NCBI RefSeq assembly: GCF_004364165.1
Contig: NZ_SOAY01000010.1
Location: 833,098 to 897,097 of the forward strand
Direction of reading: 5' to 3'
From: Maribacter spongiicola
GTDB taxonomy: Bacteria; Bacteroidota; Bacteroidia; Flavobacteriales; Flavobacteriaceae
DNA length: 64,000 nucleotides
In this document: positions 16,939 to 26,673 of the stretch, one piece after another
How the letters are laid out: the number at the start of each line of letters is the position of its first letter
Position numbering within the stretch: the first letter of the stretch is position 1
Made by a program: the position numbers and the translations under genes
The notes under the pieces: model-generated
The model's input: the letters and a program-made list of their open reading frames with translations, nothing else
What the model was told of the DNA's origin: nothing
Database searches by the model: none

Positions 16939-19900
16939 CTATTGTTCTTCTTTGGTTTTTGCGTCTTTTTTTGAAGGTTTCTCTTCAGATTTTTCTTTTT
17001 TCAGCGGATTAAATAATTGACTGAATTTATTGAATTCTCGATTAAAAATAAAAGCCACACCGGTAACGATTAACTGCCCATCAATAATATTTTGATACTC
17101 CTGTCTTCTAAAGCCCTTTAGTCTATATATACCTTCTTCACTCAGTAGATATTCTAAGGTTACATTACCGATCAAAGGAGTTTCGGTATCGCTTGATGAC
17201 GCACTACCTTCAACATCTACGGCACTACCGGCAGTAACGATCAATCTGTCGTTAAAAAGTTTTTTACTGGCGTTGATATTTAGTTGCGTTCGGCTCTTTG
17301 CGGTTCCAGTACCATAATCATCAAAACTATCTAAATCAAAACCAAGCTCAAAACCTTTATTGCCCAATAATTTGTTAGAAATTGATGTAAGTTCATTTGA
17401 TAGTACCTTATTCACGTTATTTCTAGCAATAGAAACTGCCCCGCCACTACTACCGTCACTTCCAGTTGTTGGGTAAAAACGGTTTAGTGCCAATAAAGAA
17501 AAAACCTGTTTGTTCAATTCAGATTCCTGTTCATTTAATTGTTGAATGCGGCCATATACGGCTCCACCAAAATTACCTTGGGCACTTTCTGGCATATCTA
17601 AGGCAAACGACAGCTCAGGTTGTAAAAGTTGACCATCTATATTTAAATATACCAAGAATGGTGTAGATTGTTGATATGAGCCAGATACATTACTGTCTGT
17701 GCCGTAACTTATAGAAGACATTAGAGATGATGCCGATGTCTCAATTTCATAAATAGCGGTTACATCCATCTTTGCATCATATGGGTCACCGGTCCAAACA
17801 ATACTACTCCCTTTTTGTAGTTTGAATTCGCGGCTCACCAAATTATATAAGCTGGTTCTGTAGAAGCCGGAGTTTAATTCTAATCTACCCGATAAGCGTA
17901 TGTCTTGGTTTGGGTCAATATTTAGATTTAAGGTTGCAGCACCTGATGCCTGTAATTTATCTTGTGTTTTTTCATCAATAACAATGGTGAACTTTGCCTC
18001 GTTACCGATTTCTAAAAGGGTATTAATATCCATGCCGGCAAAAAATGAATTTGACTTTTCGCCATCGTTACGGGTTAGTATAGCTTCGGGGTTTTCTCTA
18101 TTTACAAAAATTACCACGCCGTCTCTTTCTTGAATATCTAACTGATCTTGTGGTACTATGTAGGTAAGGTCTGTAATGTCGCGAACGCGCAATTTTCCGT
18201 CAATTACTGGTAATTCTAAATTCCCTTTTACGGTCAAATCTGCTTGAATACTGGCAATACCATACACTAGTTCGTCATCACCCTTTTTAGAATCTAACAC
18301 TCTAAATTGATTTGTTTTAACAGATAGGTCAAAACCAGGATTTGCGAAGTTTTTAGTGATAACCTTACCATTGATGGTTAATACACCCTCATTAATATCG
18401 TTTATGGTGAAGGCTTTTAATGTAATTTCATCTTGATCGATATCGATAGATTCATTATCTATTGCCAAAGTTGATTTGTACGCTTTGAGGCTTAAGCTGA
18501 AATCATTGAAATTAATTCTTCCAGAATATTTAGGCTCGGTCAGTGTACCTTTTACCAATACACTACCATCTAAATACCCTTTGGCACCTGTTAATTGGTC
18601 TTTTGCGAACCCTTGTATAATGCTTGCTTCCAATTTTTGAATATCAAGCTCCATATTCAGATCTGCCGTATTTTCCTTAGCAGTATAATCTCCGGTTAAT
18701 GTGAGGTTGGCGCCGCCATCTTTCAATGCCAGATCAAAATCATATTCAGACAATGATTTAGAAGATGCATCTAAGGTTAATGTTCCTAGCGGATTTTGCA
18801 TCACCTGAAAATCTTTAATATCAATATCTGCGACCAACCCAGAAGCGGCATACGGATTGAGAATTACGAAATTCCCCTCGACTTTACCTTTTGCCAATGC
18901 TTCATCAGGATTAAAAAAGCTTAAAAATGTTTGTACTTGAAAATTCTCGAAAAGGATACCGATATGATCCGATTCCATTTTAGGAACCTTGTTTGAAATT
19001 TCCATTTTTTGGGAATTTCGGCTCAAGATTACATTTTGAAAATTGGAATAAGACGTGGCTATTACAATATTATTATCTTCGGGAATGTCCCACTTTTTTC
19101 TATTTAATATCAGATCTTTCGGAGAGATGTGAAGTTTTAAAGTATCTTTTTGAAATGACAATGCCGATCCTATATGCATTACCTGTGTGGTGTCATTTTT
19201 AGAAGTAAAGTCGAGCAACAGTTCTTTGTTCTTTAAGCTACCTTCTATATAGGTCTGTTTTAAGTGGATGGGGTTATAAATTAAATCTGCCAAACCAGCA
19301 GAGAATTTCAGGTCTAATGAATCACCTTTTATATAAGCGTTTAAACTGTCGACAGAACTGCCGGCATATGAAATATGTGGAACCTTGACTTCGGCAGAAA
19401 TCTTTTGCATTTTTGAATTAAAGCTAGCATCTATATTTAAAGAATCTAAATCTTTTACACCGTCAAAAAATACCTTTGACAATACGGGTGTAGGCACTAT
19501 GGCAAAAGCCAGTTTAGCCTCTATAGTATCTTCAGGTTCGAATTTGGTACCGTCGGTTGAGAAATAATGTTCTATTTGTTTTTTAAGGGCATTGGTAATA
19601 CGATTTGGTGATGCATTAGAAGCCAATTGCCCGTTTAAAAAATTACTTTGTATAGATACATCTGTAATCGAATCTTCAATATGCGCTTTTAAAGCGATAG
19701 TAGAAACTTGATATTGTTCATTATCGGCAATCGCAATACCGTCTTCAATAGTGGTGTTAATTCTGTAATTTGATGGTGTACCAGTATAATTTCCTTTAAT
19801 ATTTGCGGCAATTTTAATGTTATTTTTCGTGAGACCTAGTTCTTGTAAATCTGCCCCAATAATAGTTGAAGTAAAAACAATGTCGTTTTCTTGTGATGAA

Positions 19901-21930
19901 AGTGCCATCGTTGAATTGACGTTCATGTTCAAATTTGGGTCATCGATGTTGGCGGTAACTGTACCGTTTCCGTTCTTTAGATTTCCCTGAATTTCTATTT
20001 TGTTATAATCATATCCGTCAAATTGAAACTGGGTTATGTAACCATCAATGGTACTGTCAAAATTACTGAGTTTAGAACCTGTGCCTTCACCTTCAATTTT
20101 AACTGATATTTTACCCAGTTGTTCGTTTTGTAAAAGTTTACCTAATTGCAGACTATCTACAGAAACTTGACCATCGAACTTCATGGTTTCGCCAAAATTT
20201 ACCAGCGCATTAATAGTAGCAGAACCTTCAGGTATTTTAATTTTTACATCAGGTTTTACCCATGTGGTTCCGCCAGATAAACTTCCTTCTGCGAGTATAG
20301 TTTCTGGGATGGAAATTCCTAACTCTTTAGACGATATTATTTTATCAATAGCCGATTTGGAACTATTAAAGCTAATATTGTTCAAATTATAGGTTAGCGA
20401 ATCTATATTGGTGAGATTGCTGATGCTACCCTTTGCAGTCAGTTTGGTGTCTTCTCCCCATTGTAGATTTGTGTTGAAATTATTGACTTTTTCTAGGCTA
20501 CCGATAGCTTTTAGGTTACCGGTAATACGTTGTGCAGACAAAGAATCTAAATACTGATTTTTTGCAAGTTCTGGGAGTAACTTTAATGCATCTTCTAACT
20601 CTAAATTAAGATTAGATATATCTGCTGATAAGTTAGTTTTTTCGGGGTTTCTTATTGCTCCTTTTAAGGAGTTAAATTGAATGGCTAAGTTGGCATTCGC
20701 TGAGCTTTGGTTCATTTGAAAAACAAGATCCTGAATAGATGCTTCGGTATCTGATAAACCTGCCTTAAAAGCCAATTGATTTAAGCGGATGCCACTCGGT
20801 TCTGAAAAAGAAAACTTAGAAACAACGACATTAAATCTCTCTGGTTGGTATGCTAGATTTTTAGCTAACAGTTGAACGTTTTGGATTTTAAATGCATTGG
20901 GGTTGAAAGTGTCTGAATTACTGACATTTTTGTTTAGGGAGTAACTAAACGTGTTTTTCGCAATGTTAATATCGTTCGCCGCAATGATAAATTCTGGCCA
21001 TTCAAAAGCGGTATTTTCGGTTGCGTTGTCTTGTACAGCTTCTTCACTTGTTAGCTGTATTGCTATCTGCGAATCTTGAAATATAAGGTCATCTGTTTCA
21101 TATCTGTTTTTAGAAACATCTGCAAGTATTTCTGTTAGCTCAATAGTGCCTAATTTTAATTGAGTTTGTAAGCCATCTGGCTGGCTGTTGTAGGTGATAG
21201 CTACATTTTCTATTTTAAAATCTTCTAATTGTATAAAGGGTAGAACAGTACTTGTAGTATCTTCTGTAATAGGGAACGGGTGTGTTTGGTTATAGCTGAA
21301 TTGGGTATTTTTTAGATTTAATTCATCCAAAGAAAACTTCATTTTCTCTAAATCAAATTCAGAAACGTCTATGTCTAAGTTGCCAAGTATGAGGTTTATG
21401 TCCGTTCCTAAATAGGCATCGATATAGTTCAGCTTCCAATCGGTCAAGTCTAAACTTCCTATAGAAATCTCCATAGGTTCAGAAGTAGCCGATGTTGTAT
21501 CTGTGGGTGTTGTTAATGCATCAATAAGAAAAGTAAAATTAAATTCGTCGGGATTATCGTCTCTACTGATATTGGCAACCACACCGTTAGCGGTTACATC
21601 ATCTATCGATAATGAATTTTTAAAAACAATAGGGTAAATAGGAATATCTGCCTGAAGCGATTTCGAGTAGAATAAAGTATCGCCCTTTTTGTCTTCTAGA
21701 AATACATTTTCTACTTGAATGTCTCCTGAGAATGTAAGATACAATTTGCCAACTGCTACCTTAGTATTCGTTTTGTCTGATATATAATTAGTAACCTTGG
21801 TTACAATGAAGTTTTGAGCCCAGGGAGTTCGAACTACCAAAACCAAAATAAAAAATAGCAATAACACACCAAGGATAATTTTACCGAGGAGCTTTGCAAA
21901 TTTTCTAATGTTCAGATTTTTATCGGTCAT
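16939..21930 (-). CDS. tamB: TamB: translocation and assembly module inner-membrane protein
   Basis: TamB spans the periplasm as a long beta-helical groove linking the inner membrane to TamL. An N-terminal transmembrane helix (GKIILGVLLLFFILVLVV) anchors a ~1,600-residue repetitive beta-strand region. The C-terminal TamB/DUF490 domain is recognisable by SGRLELNSGFYRTSLYNLVS and the SNELTSISNKLLG region. The ATG at 21930 (MTDKNL) is preferred over TTG at 21966. The last residues are Lys/Glu-rich. tamL begins 4 bases after the stop. A 37-codon micro-ORF sits 51 bases upstream on the same strand. Confidence 0.92.
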   Translation of the reverse strand: MTDKNLNIRKFAKLLGKIILGVLLLFFILVLVVRTPWAQNFIVTKVTNYISDKTNTKVAVGKLYLTFSGDIQVENVFLEDKKGDTLFYSKSLQADIPIYPIVFKNSLSIDDVTANGVVANISRDDNPDEFNFTFLIDALTTPTDTTSATSEPMEISIGSLDLTDWKLNYIDAYLGTDINLILGNLDIDVSEFDLEKMKFSLDELNLKNTQFSYNQTHPFPITEDTTSTVLPFIQLEDFKIENVAITYNSQPDGLQTQLKLGTIELTEILADVSKNRYETDDLIFQDSQIAIQLTSEEAVQDNATENTAFEWPEFIIAANDINIAKNTFSYSLNKNVSNSDTFNPNAFKIQNVQLLAKNLAYQPERFNVVVSKFSFSEPSGIRLNQLAFKAGLSDTEASIQDLVFQMNQSSANANLAIQFNSLKGAIRNPEKTNLSADISNLNLELEDALKLLPELAKNQYLDSLSAQRITGNLKAIGSLEKVNNFNTNLQWGEDTKLTAKGSISNLTNIDSLTYNLNNISFNSSKSAIDKIISSKELGISIPETILAEGSLSGGTTWVKPDVKIKIPEGSATINALVNFGETMKFDGQVSVDSLQLGKLLQNEQLGKISVKIEGEGTGSKLSNFDSTIDGYITQFQFDGYDYNKIEIQGNLKNGNGTVTANIDDPNLNMNVNSTMALSSQENDIVFTSTIIGADLQELGLTKNNIKIAANIKGNYTGTPSNYRINTTIEDGIAIADNEQYQVSTIALKAHIEDSITDVSIQSNFLNGQLASNASPNRITNALKKQIEHYFSTDGTKFEPEDTIEAKLAFAIVPTPVLSKVFFDGVKDLDSLNIDASFNSKMQKISAEVKVPHISYAGSSVDSLNAYIKGDSLDLKFSAGLADLIYNPIHLKQTYIEGSLKNKELLLDFTSKNDTTQVMHIGSALSFQKDTLKLHISPKDLILNRKKWDIPEDNNIVIATSYSNFQNVILSRNSQKMEISNKVPKMESDHIGILFENFQVQTFLSFFNPDEALAKGKVEGNFVILNPYAASGLVADIDIKDFQVMQNPLGTLTLDASSKSLSEYDFDLALKDGGANLTLTGDYTAKENTADLNMELDIQKLEASIIQGFAKDQLTGAKGYLDGSVLVKGTLTEPKYSGRINFNDFSLSLKAYKSTLAIDNESIDIDQDEITLKAFTINDINEGVLTINGKVITKNFANPGFDLSVKTNQFRVLDSKKGDDELVYGIASIQADLTVKGNLELPVIDGKLRVRDITDLTYIVPQDQLDIQERDGVVIFVNRENPEAILTRNDGEKSNSFFAGMDINTLLEIGNEAKFTIVIDEKTQDKLQASGAATLNLNIDPNQDIRLSGRLELNSGFYRTSLYNLVSREFKLQKGSSIVWTGDPYDAKMDVTAIYEIETSASSLMSSISYGTDSNVSGSYQQSTPFLVYLNIDGQLLQPELSFALDMPESAQGNFGGAVYGRIQQLNEQESELNKQVFSLLALNRFYPTTGSDGSSGGAVSIARNNVNKVLSNELTSISNKLLGNKGFELGFDLDSFDDYGTGTAKSRTQLNINASKKLFNDRLIVTAGSAVDVEGSASSSDTETPLIGNVTLEYLLSEEGIYRLKGFRRQEYQNIIDGQLIVTGVAFIFNREFNKFSQLFNPLKKEKSEEKPSKKDAKTKEEQ

Positions 21931-21981
21931 ATGGTTAACACTAAAGGATTGAACTCTACCATTCAATTTTCAACGGAGACA

Positions 21982-22095
21982 TTACCATCCCAGTTGTGCC
22001 ATAAAACCTGTAGCAATTATAATTAACAATACTATTATGATAACAAGGTTATAAAACCTTCTTTTCTTCTTCTTGGTTTCTTTAAGTGATGCCAT
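21982..22095 (-). CDS. 37-residue single-pass membrane micro-protein upstream of tamB
   Basis: The frame starts ATG at 22095 and ends TAA at 21982-21984. The N-terminus is strongly basic (MASLKETKKKKRRFYN), followed by one hydrophobic helix (LVIIIVLLIIIATGFMA) and a short QLGW tail: a classic N-in single-pass topology. It is too short for standard gene callers. A TAACTTTG element (the Bacteroidetes -7 type) lies 8 bases before the ATG, which would make the transcript leaderless or nearly so. It is probably the first gene of the tamB-tamL unit. No family is recognised. Confidence 0.6.
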   Translation of the reverse strand: MASLKETKKKKRRFYNLVIIIVLLIIIATGFMAQLGW

Positions 22096-22102
22096 TTAAA
22101 TG

Positions 22103-22110
22103 CAAAGTTA
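22103..22110 (-). promoter_or_regulatory. -7 promoter element TAACTTTG for the micro-ORF/tamB/tamL unit
   Basis: Read on the minus strand, TAACTTTG fits TAnnTTTG exactly. The downstream ATG at 22095 is so close that transcription would begin almost at the start codon. No convincing -33 TTG is seen at the usual spacing. Confidence 0.45.
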
Positions 22111-22344
22111 AGATTACCAATATATAAAATTAGCTTATTTGCTACGAAGATTATCGATATACAACATATGGTAGATGTTTTATTTAGCGCTTTAACTTAG
22201 AATTTAAATGATTAAAACAGTTCGTCGATAGAGATTGTCATTCTATCTACACTTATGCTCTCTTAGTCAGTTAAGGGAAATTTGAACGGTCTTAACGGAA
22301 TATCTTTGAAGTGTAATTAACGATTAACGAACACTATCAATTAA

Positions 22345-22482
22345 ACTGAATCTTATGAACACTGTTTCAAATTTAAAATATGTTTAGGTTATTTTGAATC
22401 AGCGATCAAAGATGAAATTTTTAAAATCGACAATTTTAGTAGTACACATTCAGAATCGATACTCGAAGCTATGGCAAAATAA
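22345..22482 (+). pseudogene. possible gene remnant between tamB and the DUF4407 gene
   Basis: A 45-codon frame bounded by stops and without ATG reads like protein (AIKDEIFKIDNF, then SSTHSESILEAMAK). A strong plus-strand terminator-like hairpin lies just beyond it (22514-22540). A decayed gene that kept its terminator would explain both. The rest of 22111-22344 shows nothing I can name. Confidence 0.3.
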
Positions 22483-22513
22483 TAGTTGTTCAGGTAGTTC
22501 CCCCAAATCACCA

Positions 22514-22540
22514 AAGACCAATAGAAATATTGGTCTTTTT
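22514..22540 (+). terminator. strong hairpin terminator
   Basis: There is a perfect 10-bp stem, AAGACCAATA with TATTGGTCTT, a GAAA loop and a run of T on the plus-strand side. It sits directly after the stop of the minus-strand DUF4407 gene, so it may serve both directions, but the T tract favours plus. Confidence 0.65.
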
Positions 22541-23644
22541 CTATTTTAAACCTTTGGTCTGAATTCTATGAAAACTATCGGCTTGCAATCGTAGTAGTTC
22601 TTCTGCCTTTTTCTTTTTATAGCCGTAAAGTTCTTCTTCTCCTTTTAGGTCTTCATATATTTTCTGATTGATTTCACCATCAGTTGACGCAATTAGTTTT
22701 CGTTGCGCCAGTTTTTGTTCGACCCAAGTAGAAAGCACGCTTTCTTCCTCTTCTAATTTAATATCATATTCCCCTTTGGGAGCTAATAATTTGGCAATTA
22801 TAGGTGAAGTCTCAATAGCTAAAAATAATAGAAATATAAAGAACGATGGTAGCCATGGTAATTCGTCTAAGGCCGTAATTCTTGCCATTAATCCGTCGAA
22901 ACCATCAATTATTGGTTGCGAACTTTTAACCACTTCAGCATATTCAGTATTTAATACTGCAATTTGAGATTCTATCGCAGATACCTTTTCATTATTAGTA
23001 GTTTTTAGCGCTTGTAATTCATCAAGTGCAGCATCATGCTTATCTCGTTTTTCAGCATAAACCGGACCTTTTCCGAGCAGTTTTGTGCCGGCAGTACCTT
23101 CTGCTTCATTGATGTAAATATCATACAGTGCATTGGTCTCTGTTTCCTTTATTGAAACTTCATTTTTTAATGCAACAATGTCGTTGTTTAATTGTTCTAC
23201 TTTTGGAGTGTACTGTAGTGCAAGTTGATCTTTGTTGGCTAAGGTCAGTTCATTCTTTTGCTCCAATAACACCTGATTAATTTCTTTCTCGAAAATTTTC
23301 ATTTCCAAAGGTTTTGAAATCACAATGGCAATAATAACCGCAAGAATAATACGCGGAGTAGCCTGTAAAAATTCTTGACCAAAATTGTTTCTCTTTTTAA
23401 TGGTAGCAACAATAAAACGGTCTAAATTAAAAATGAGCAAACCCCAAATAAAGCCGAAGAATACCGCTGCGTAGACATTATCAAAAACGGTGAATAATGC
23501 ATAGCTACTAGCTATAAATGCCATAACTGCAGTAAAAAATATGGTAGCACCTATGCCAGCATACTTGTTTTGCTCCCCTTTAGAGCAGGTTTTTAAAAGT
23601 TCAGAGTCTGCTCCTGAGCAGAGAATAAAGAAGTCTTGTATCAT
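22541..23644 (-). CDS. DUF4407 membrane/coiled-coil protein
   Basis: The start MIQDFFILCSGADSELLKTC is the family-typical N-terminus and is chosen over upstream in-frame starts (23683). Three transmembrane helices follow (about residues 27-47, 53-72 and 90-108). A long coiled coil covers about 115-240 (KNELTLANKDQLALQYTPKV), and a fourth helix lies near 260-280. A charged cytoplasmic tail ends the protein. Bacteroidetes DUF4407 proteins are of unknown function. Length is 367 residues. It is separated from the BlaR1 gene by a terminator. Confidence 0.8.
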   Translation of the reverse strand: MIQDFFILCSGADSELLKTCSKGEQNKYAGIGATIFFTAVMAFIASSYALFTVFDNVYAAVFFGFIWGLLIFNLDRFIVATIKKRNNFGQEFLQATPRIILAVIIAIVISKPLEMKIFEKEINQVLLEQKNELTLANKDQLALQYTPKVEQLNNDIVALKNEVSIKETETNALYDIYINEAEGTAGTKLLGKGPVYAEKRDKHDAALDELQALKTTNNEKVSAIESQIAVLNTEYAEVVKSSQPIIDGFDGLMARITALDELPWLPSFFIFLLFLAIETSPIIAKLLAPKGEYDIKLEEEESVLSTWVEQKLAQRKLIASTDGEINQKIYEDLKGEEELYGYKKKKAEELLRLQADSFHRIQTKGLK

Positions 23645-23734
23645 GATGATTGATTTTTTCTTGACCATCCATACGGCTGGCAAGTTGATGATGATGTATA
23701 CTGGGTGAACGTAACTTTTTCACTTTTGGTACGC

Positions 23735-23760
23735 AAAAAGCCCTAGTAAAGAGGGCTTTA
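23735..23760 (-). terminator. terminator after blaR1-like gene
   Basis: On the minus strand an 8-bp stem, AAAGCCCT with AGGGCTTT, surrounds a seven-base loop and runs into TTTTTGCG. It lies 20 bases after the stop of the M56 gene. Confidence 0.6.
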
Positions 23761-23780
23761 ACATATGTTTGACGTATTAC

Positions 23781-26303
23781 TTATTCTATTGTTACAGGTT
23801 CTTTAGTAATTCTTACTTCTGTCTTCCCATTTTTCTTTCTAGATTCTATGTTCAATTCTTTGTTTTTCTTTAATAAATCAATGGCGCTATCAGAAGAGAT
23901 TTCATATCCTTCATATAAGAATGTCGCTCCTTTTTTTGCTATATCAATTGCATAATCTAATGGGGAAGGTGGAGTAGGAGGTGATGGTGGGGCAATTGCA
24001 TTTGATGGTTTTTCTAATGTATGCGAGGTATGTGTTGTTGATGGAATACCATTTATAGCTTTAGTATCAAGAGTTAAGTGGTCATAAGGATCCTGATTTT
24101 TAATTATTTCTTTTAATTGTTTACTGGCATAATTAGTCGTGTTTAGTGTTTTTGGCTCATGGGGTGAGCGAGGCGGTGCAGGGAAATTTAAGGATGATTC
24201 TATTAGTGTTTCTGGTTCTTTTTGAGCTGGTGGAGGTGGAATGTTACTTTTTTCTCCTTTTGCCACTTTAGGTGCCATTGGAGCAGGTGGTGGCTCCGGG
24301 AAATCAGGGAATGGGGCTGCATTCTCTTTTTGTTTAGCAGACATCAATCCGTAGATATAATTTAAATTATCAAGATCAGCTTTTAGGATGCGAATATTAC
24401 CACCTTTAGATAGCATGATGTTGTATTTAGTAGCTACTTCGTTGTATTCAGCTAATTGTGCTCGTGTTGCACCATCTTGGTTTTGCTTAGGAAGACACTC
24501 AGGAAAAGGTTGGGCAGCATTTCTTTCTTCAGCAGTCATTTTTTTATAAGTAGATTCTAATATTTTTAAATCACTCTGTGGAATGCTCCTTTTTTCAATG
24601 GGTATAGTGTTGTATTTTTTGGCTAAGGAATTGTAATCCGAGATTTTATTTGATTGTAAAATGATATTATTAGTATTTAAAATAATAGTATTAGGTTTGA
24701 TTTCGATATGTTCTTTGTACTCATCTTCAGGCATTATATAGCTGTTTGAAAAAACAGTAATACTTTTTGTTTTTAACTTTCTTAATTCTTGTGATATGGC
24801 ATCCGTAAAGGCTGAATTAAGAAGTTCTGTAGCATAAATTTGTGCTGATAATTTGTTGTTTTTAACAGCCAAAGGATATTCTGATTTTACCTTCTCATTT
24901 AGCTGTGATAGTTGAATCTGCTGATCATTAAACCAAATTTCATTTTCATTTTTAATTTCTATCCATGCTATCTCTAAAAGTGGTTCATTATTAGCATTTG
25001 TTTTATGAGTGTTAAATACATTATTTCTACGAATTTCTTTAGCTTCATCTATCGTTTTTCCATCATAATCACTTGAAGCAAATCCATTTTGATTAAAAAT
25101 GCTAGTTGTTCTTTCACTAAAATGTTCAATATTAAATATTCCCACAGACTGAAGTTCTGATTGTACTTGGTCTATCATTTTATATTGATTTTCATCATAT
25201 AAAATATGTGCTGTTATGTAATTCTTAAAGATATATGTGTCAATGTTTTGATTTACATTAAGTGCTTTTTCAGATAGTTTTTCTAAAGTTACTGGCTCAT
25301 CATTGATTAATAAATCTCCACTTTTTGTGATTTCGATATTGATGTCTTTAATCGTGTTTTGCGATACCACATTTTTTTGACTAAATCCGTAGAGCATTAA
25401 AGCTAATACTGGCAGTAGCAATAAGCTTCGTAACAGGATACTCTTTTTTGATGTTTGTTTTTTCATGATGATGAATCGTTTTTTGACCTGCCCGTATGGA
25501 TTGCCAAAATTGAAGGTTTTTCCAAATACGGTCAGGCGAGTTGATGAATAATTTATGGCATTTGCGATACCAACTGATTGATGGGTGTTAAAGCTGTCGT
25601 TTGATAAGTACGACAGTAATGTATTTTGATAGTTTAAATGGTCTTCTTGACCTTTAAGTACAGCACTATCTGCTAAAAATTCATGGTTTAGTTTAATTGT
25701 TTTTTTGAATGCATAAATTAACGGATTGAACCAGAATACCAATTGCAATACTTCAAGAAAAAGGACATCTAAACTATGCCTTTGTATAGCATGGGTTTCT
25801 TCATGTAGCAGCACAGAATTAGGTATGCTTTTAGTTTCAAACTTTTGCTTGTTTAGAAAAATATATCGTAAAAAAGTATGCGGTGGCAGTTGTTCTTTTA
25901 ATAGTATTCTATAGATAGCACTATGTTTCGTTTTTGGGTTGTTACGAATACGTTTCCATATTTTAAATAGATTATACATAAAGCGGAATCCGAATCCGGC
26001 AGCTCCTAATCCGTAGAGAGTCCATAGTATTAAAGACCAATTCATGGGCGATGTTTCTACAGCCTGAATAACTGGTTGTATTTCTTGGGGTTCATTTATA
26101 GTGATAACTTGAGTGACTGCAGTAGTGGGTTCTATTTCAACATATTCCGTAAATACAGTTTGAGGGATTATAAAAGAAGCGATTACGGCGGTTAATAGAA
26201 AGTATCTTTTAAAATGGTGCACGCTTTCTTTCTCCAAAAGGAGTTTATAGAAGAGCAAAAATATGCCCATACATGCGGCAGATTTTAAAAGGTAGATTAC
26301 CAT
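23781..26303 (-). CDS. BlaR1/MecR1-type M56 metallopeptidase sensor
   Basis: M56 receptors sense envelope stress or ligand and cut the BlaI repressor. Four N-terminal transmembrane helices surround the zinc motif LLHEETHAIQRH (about residue 165), with the third-ligand region LNHEFLADSAVL beyond. Another transmembrane helix (SILLRSLLLLPVLALMLYGF) begins near residue 285. The C-terminal ~530 residues are extracytoplasmic. They hold two related ~50-residue units (YNSLAKKYN..., about 555, and YNEVATKYN..., about 618) ending in Pro-rich FP segments, then a Pro-rich linker. No penicillin-binding domain is present, so the ligand is unlikely to be a beta-lactam. It starts 2 bases after blaI. Confidence 0.88.
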   Translation of the reverse strand: MVIYLLKSAACMGIFLLFYKLLLEKESVHHFKRYFLLTAVIASFIIPQTVFTEYVEIEPTTAVTQVITINEPQEIQPVIQAVETSPMNWSLILWTLYGLGAAGFGFRFMYNLFKIWKRIRNNPKTKHSAIYRILLKEQLPPHTFLRYIFLNKQKFETKSIPNSVLLHEETHAIQRHSLDVLFLEVLQLVFWFNPLIYAFKKTIKLNHEFLADSAVLKGQEDHLNYQNTLLSYLSNDSFNTHQSVGIANAINYSSTRLTVFGKTFNFGNPYGQVKKRFIIMKKQTSKKSILLRSLLLLPVLALMLYGFSQKNVVSQNTIKDINIEITKSGDLLINDEPVTLEKLSEKALNVNQNIDTYIFKNYITAHILYDENQYKMIDQVQSELQSVGIFNIEHFSERTTSIFNQNGFASSDYDGKTIDEAKEIRRNNVFNTHKTNANNEPLLEIAWIEIKNENEIWFNDQQIQLSQLNEKVKSEYPLAVKNNKLSAQIYATELLNSAFTDAISQELRKLKTKSITVFSNSYIMPEDEYKEHIEIKPNTIILNTNNIILQSNKISDYNSLAKKYNTIPIEKRSIPQSDLKILESTYKKMTAEERNAAQPFPECLPKQNQDGATRAQLAEYNEVATKYNIMLSKGGNIRILKADLDNLNYIYGLMSAKQKENAAPFPDFPEPPPAPMAPKVAKGEKSNIPPPPAQKEPETLIESSLNFPAPPRSPHEPKTLNTTNYASKQLKEIIKNQDPYDHLTLDTKAINGIPSTTHTSHTLEKPSNAIAPPSPPTPPSPLDYAIDIAKKGATFLYEGYEISSDSAIDLLKKNKELNIESRKKNGKTEVRITKEPVTIE

Positions 26304-26305
26304 AA

Positions 26306-26671
26306 TTACTTCTTTTCGATTTCTACGTCTATTAGTTTTTTCAGTTCTTCTAACTCCGCTTTACTTAAGTTGGTTTCTTGCGTAAAAAACGATGCGAATT
26401 GACTAGCACTATCATTAAAAAAGTTTTTAATGAGTCCGTTTACGTGTTTAGAGAAATAGTCTTTCTTTTTTACCAACGGAAAGTATTCTCTACTTCTACC
26501 AAAGCTTTTGTAATCAATAAATTTTTTGTCGGCCATTCTTTTTAATAATGTGGCCACAGTTGTAGTAGCAGGTTTTGGCTCTGGGTAGGCATCGAGTAGA
26601 TCTTTCATGAAAGCCTTTTTTTGCTTCCATAGAATATTCATTAATTCTTCTTCCGATTTGGATAGTTGCAT
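26306..26671 (-). CDS. BlaI/MecI/CopY-family transcriptional repressor
   Basis: This 121-residue winged-helix repressor begins LSKSEEELMNILWKQKKAFM. It carries the recognition-helix region PATTTVATLLKRMADKKFI and the RSREYFPLVKKKDY wing, then a C-terminal dimerisation helix. It represses its own operon until the M56 partner cleaves it. It is followed after 2 bases by the M56 gene. Three BlaI-type operator sequences lie upstream, two overlapping the promoter. Confidence 0.92.
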   Translation of the reverse strand: MQLSKSEEELMNILWKQKKAFMKDLLDAYPEPKPATTTVATLLKRMADKKFIDYKSFGRSREYFPLVKKKDYFSKHVNGLIKNFFNDSASQFASFFTQETNLSKAELEELKKLIDVEIEKK

Positions 26672-26673
26672 TT

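Noticed and set aside
26303..26306. Beta-lactam resistance locus
   Set aside because: The BlaI/BlaR1-type pair has no beta-lactamase gene nearby and the sensor lacks a penicillin-binding domain.
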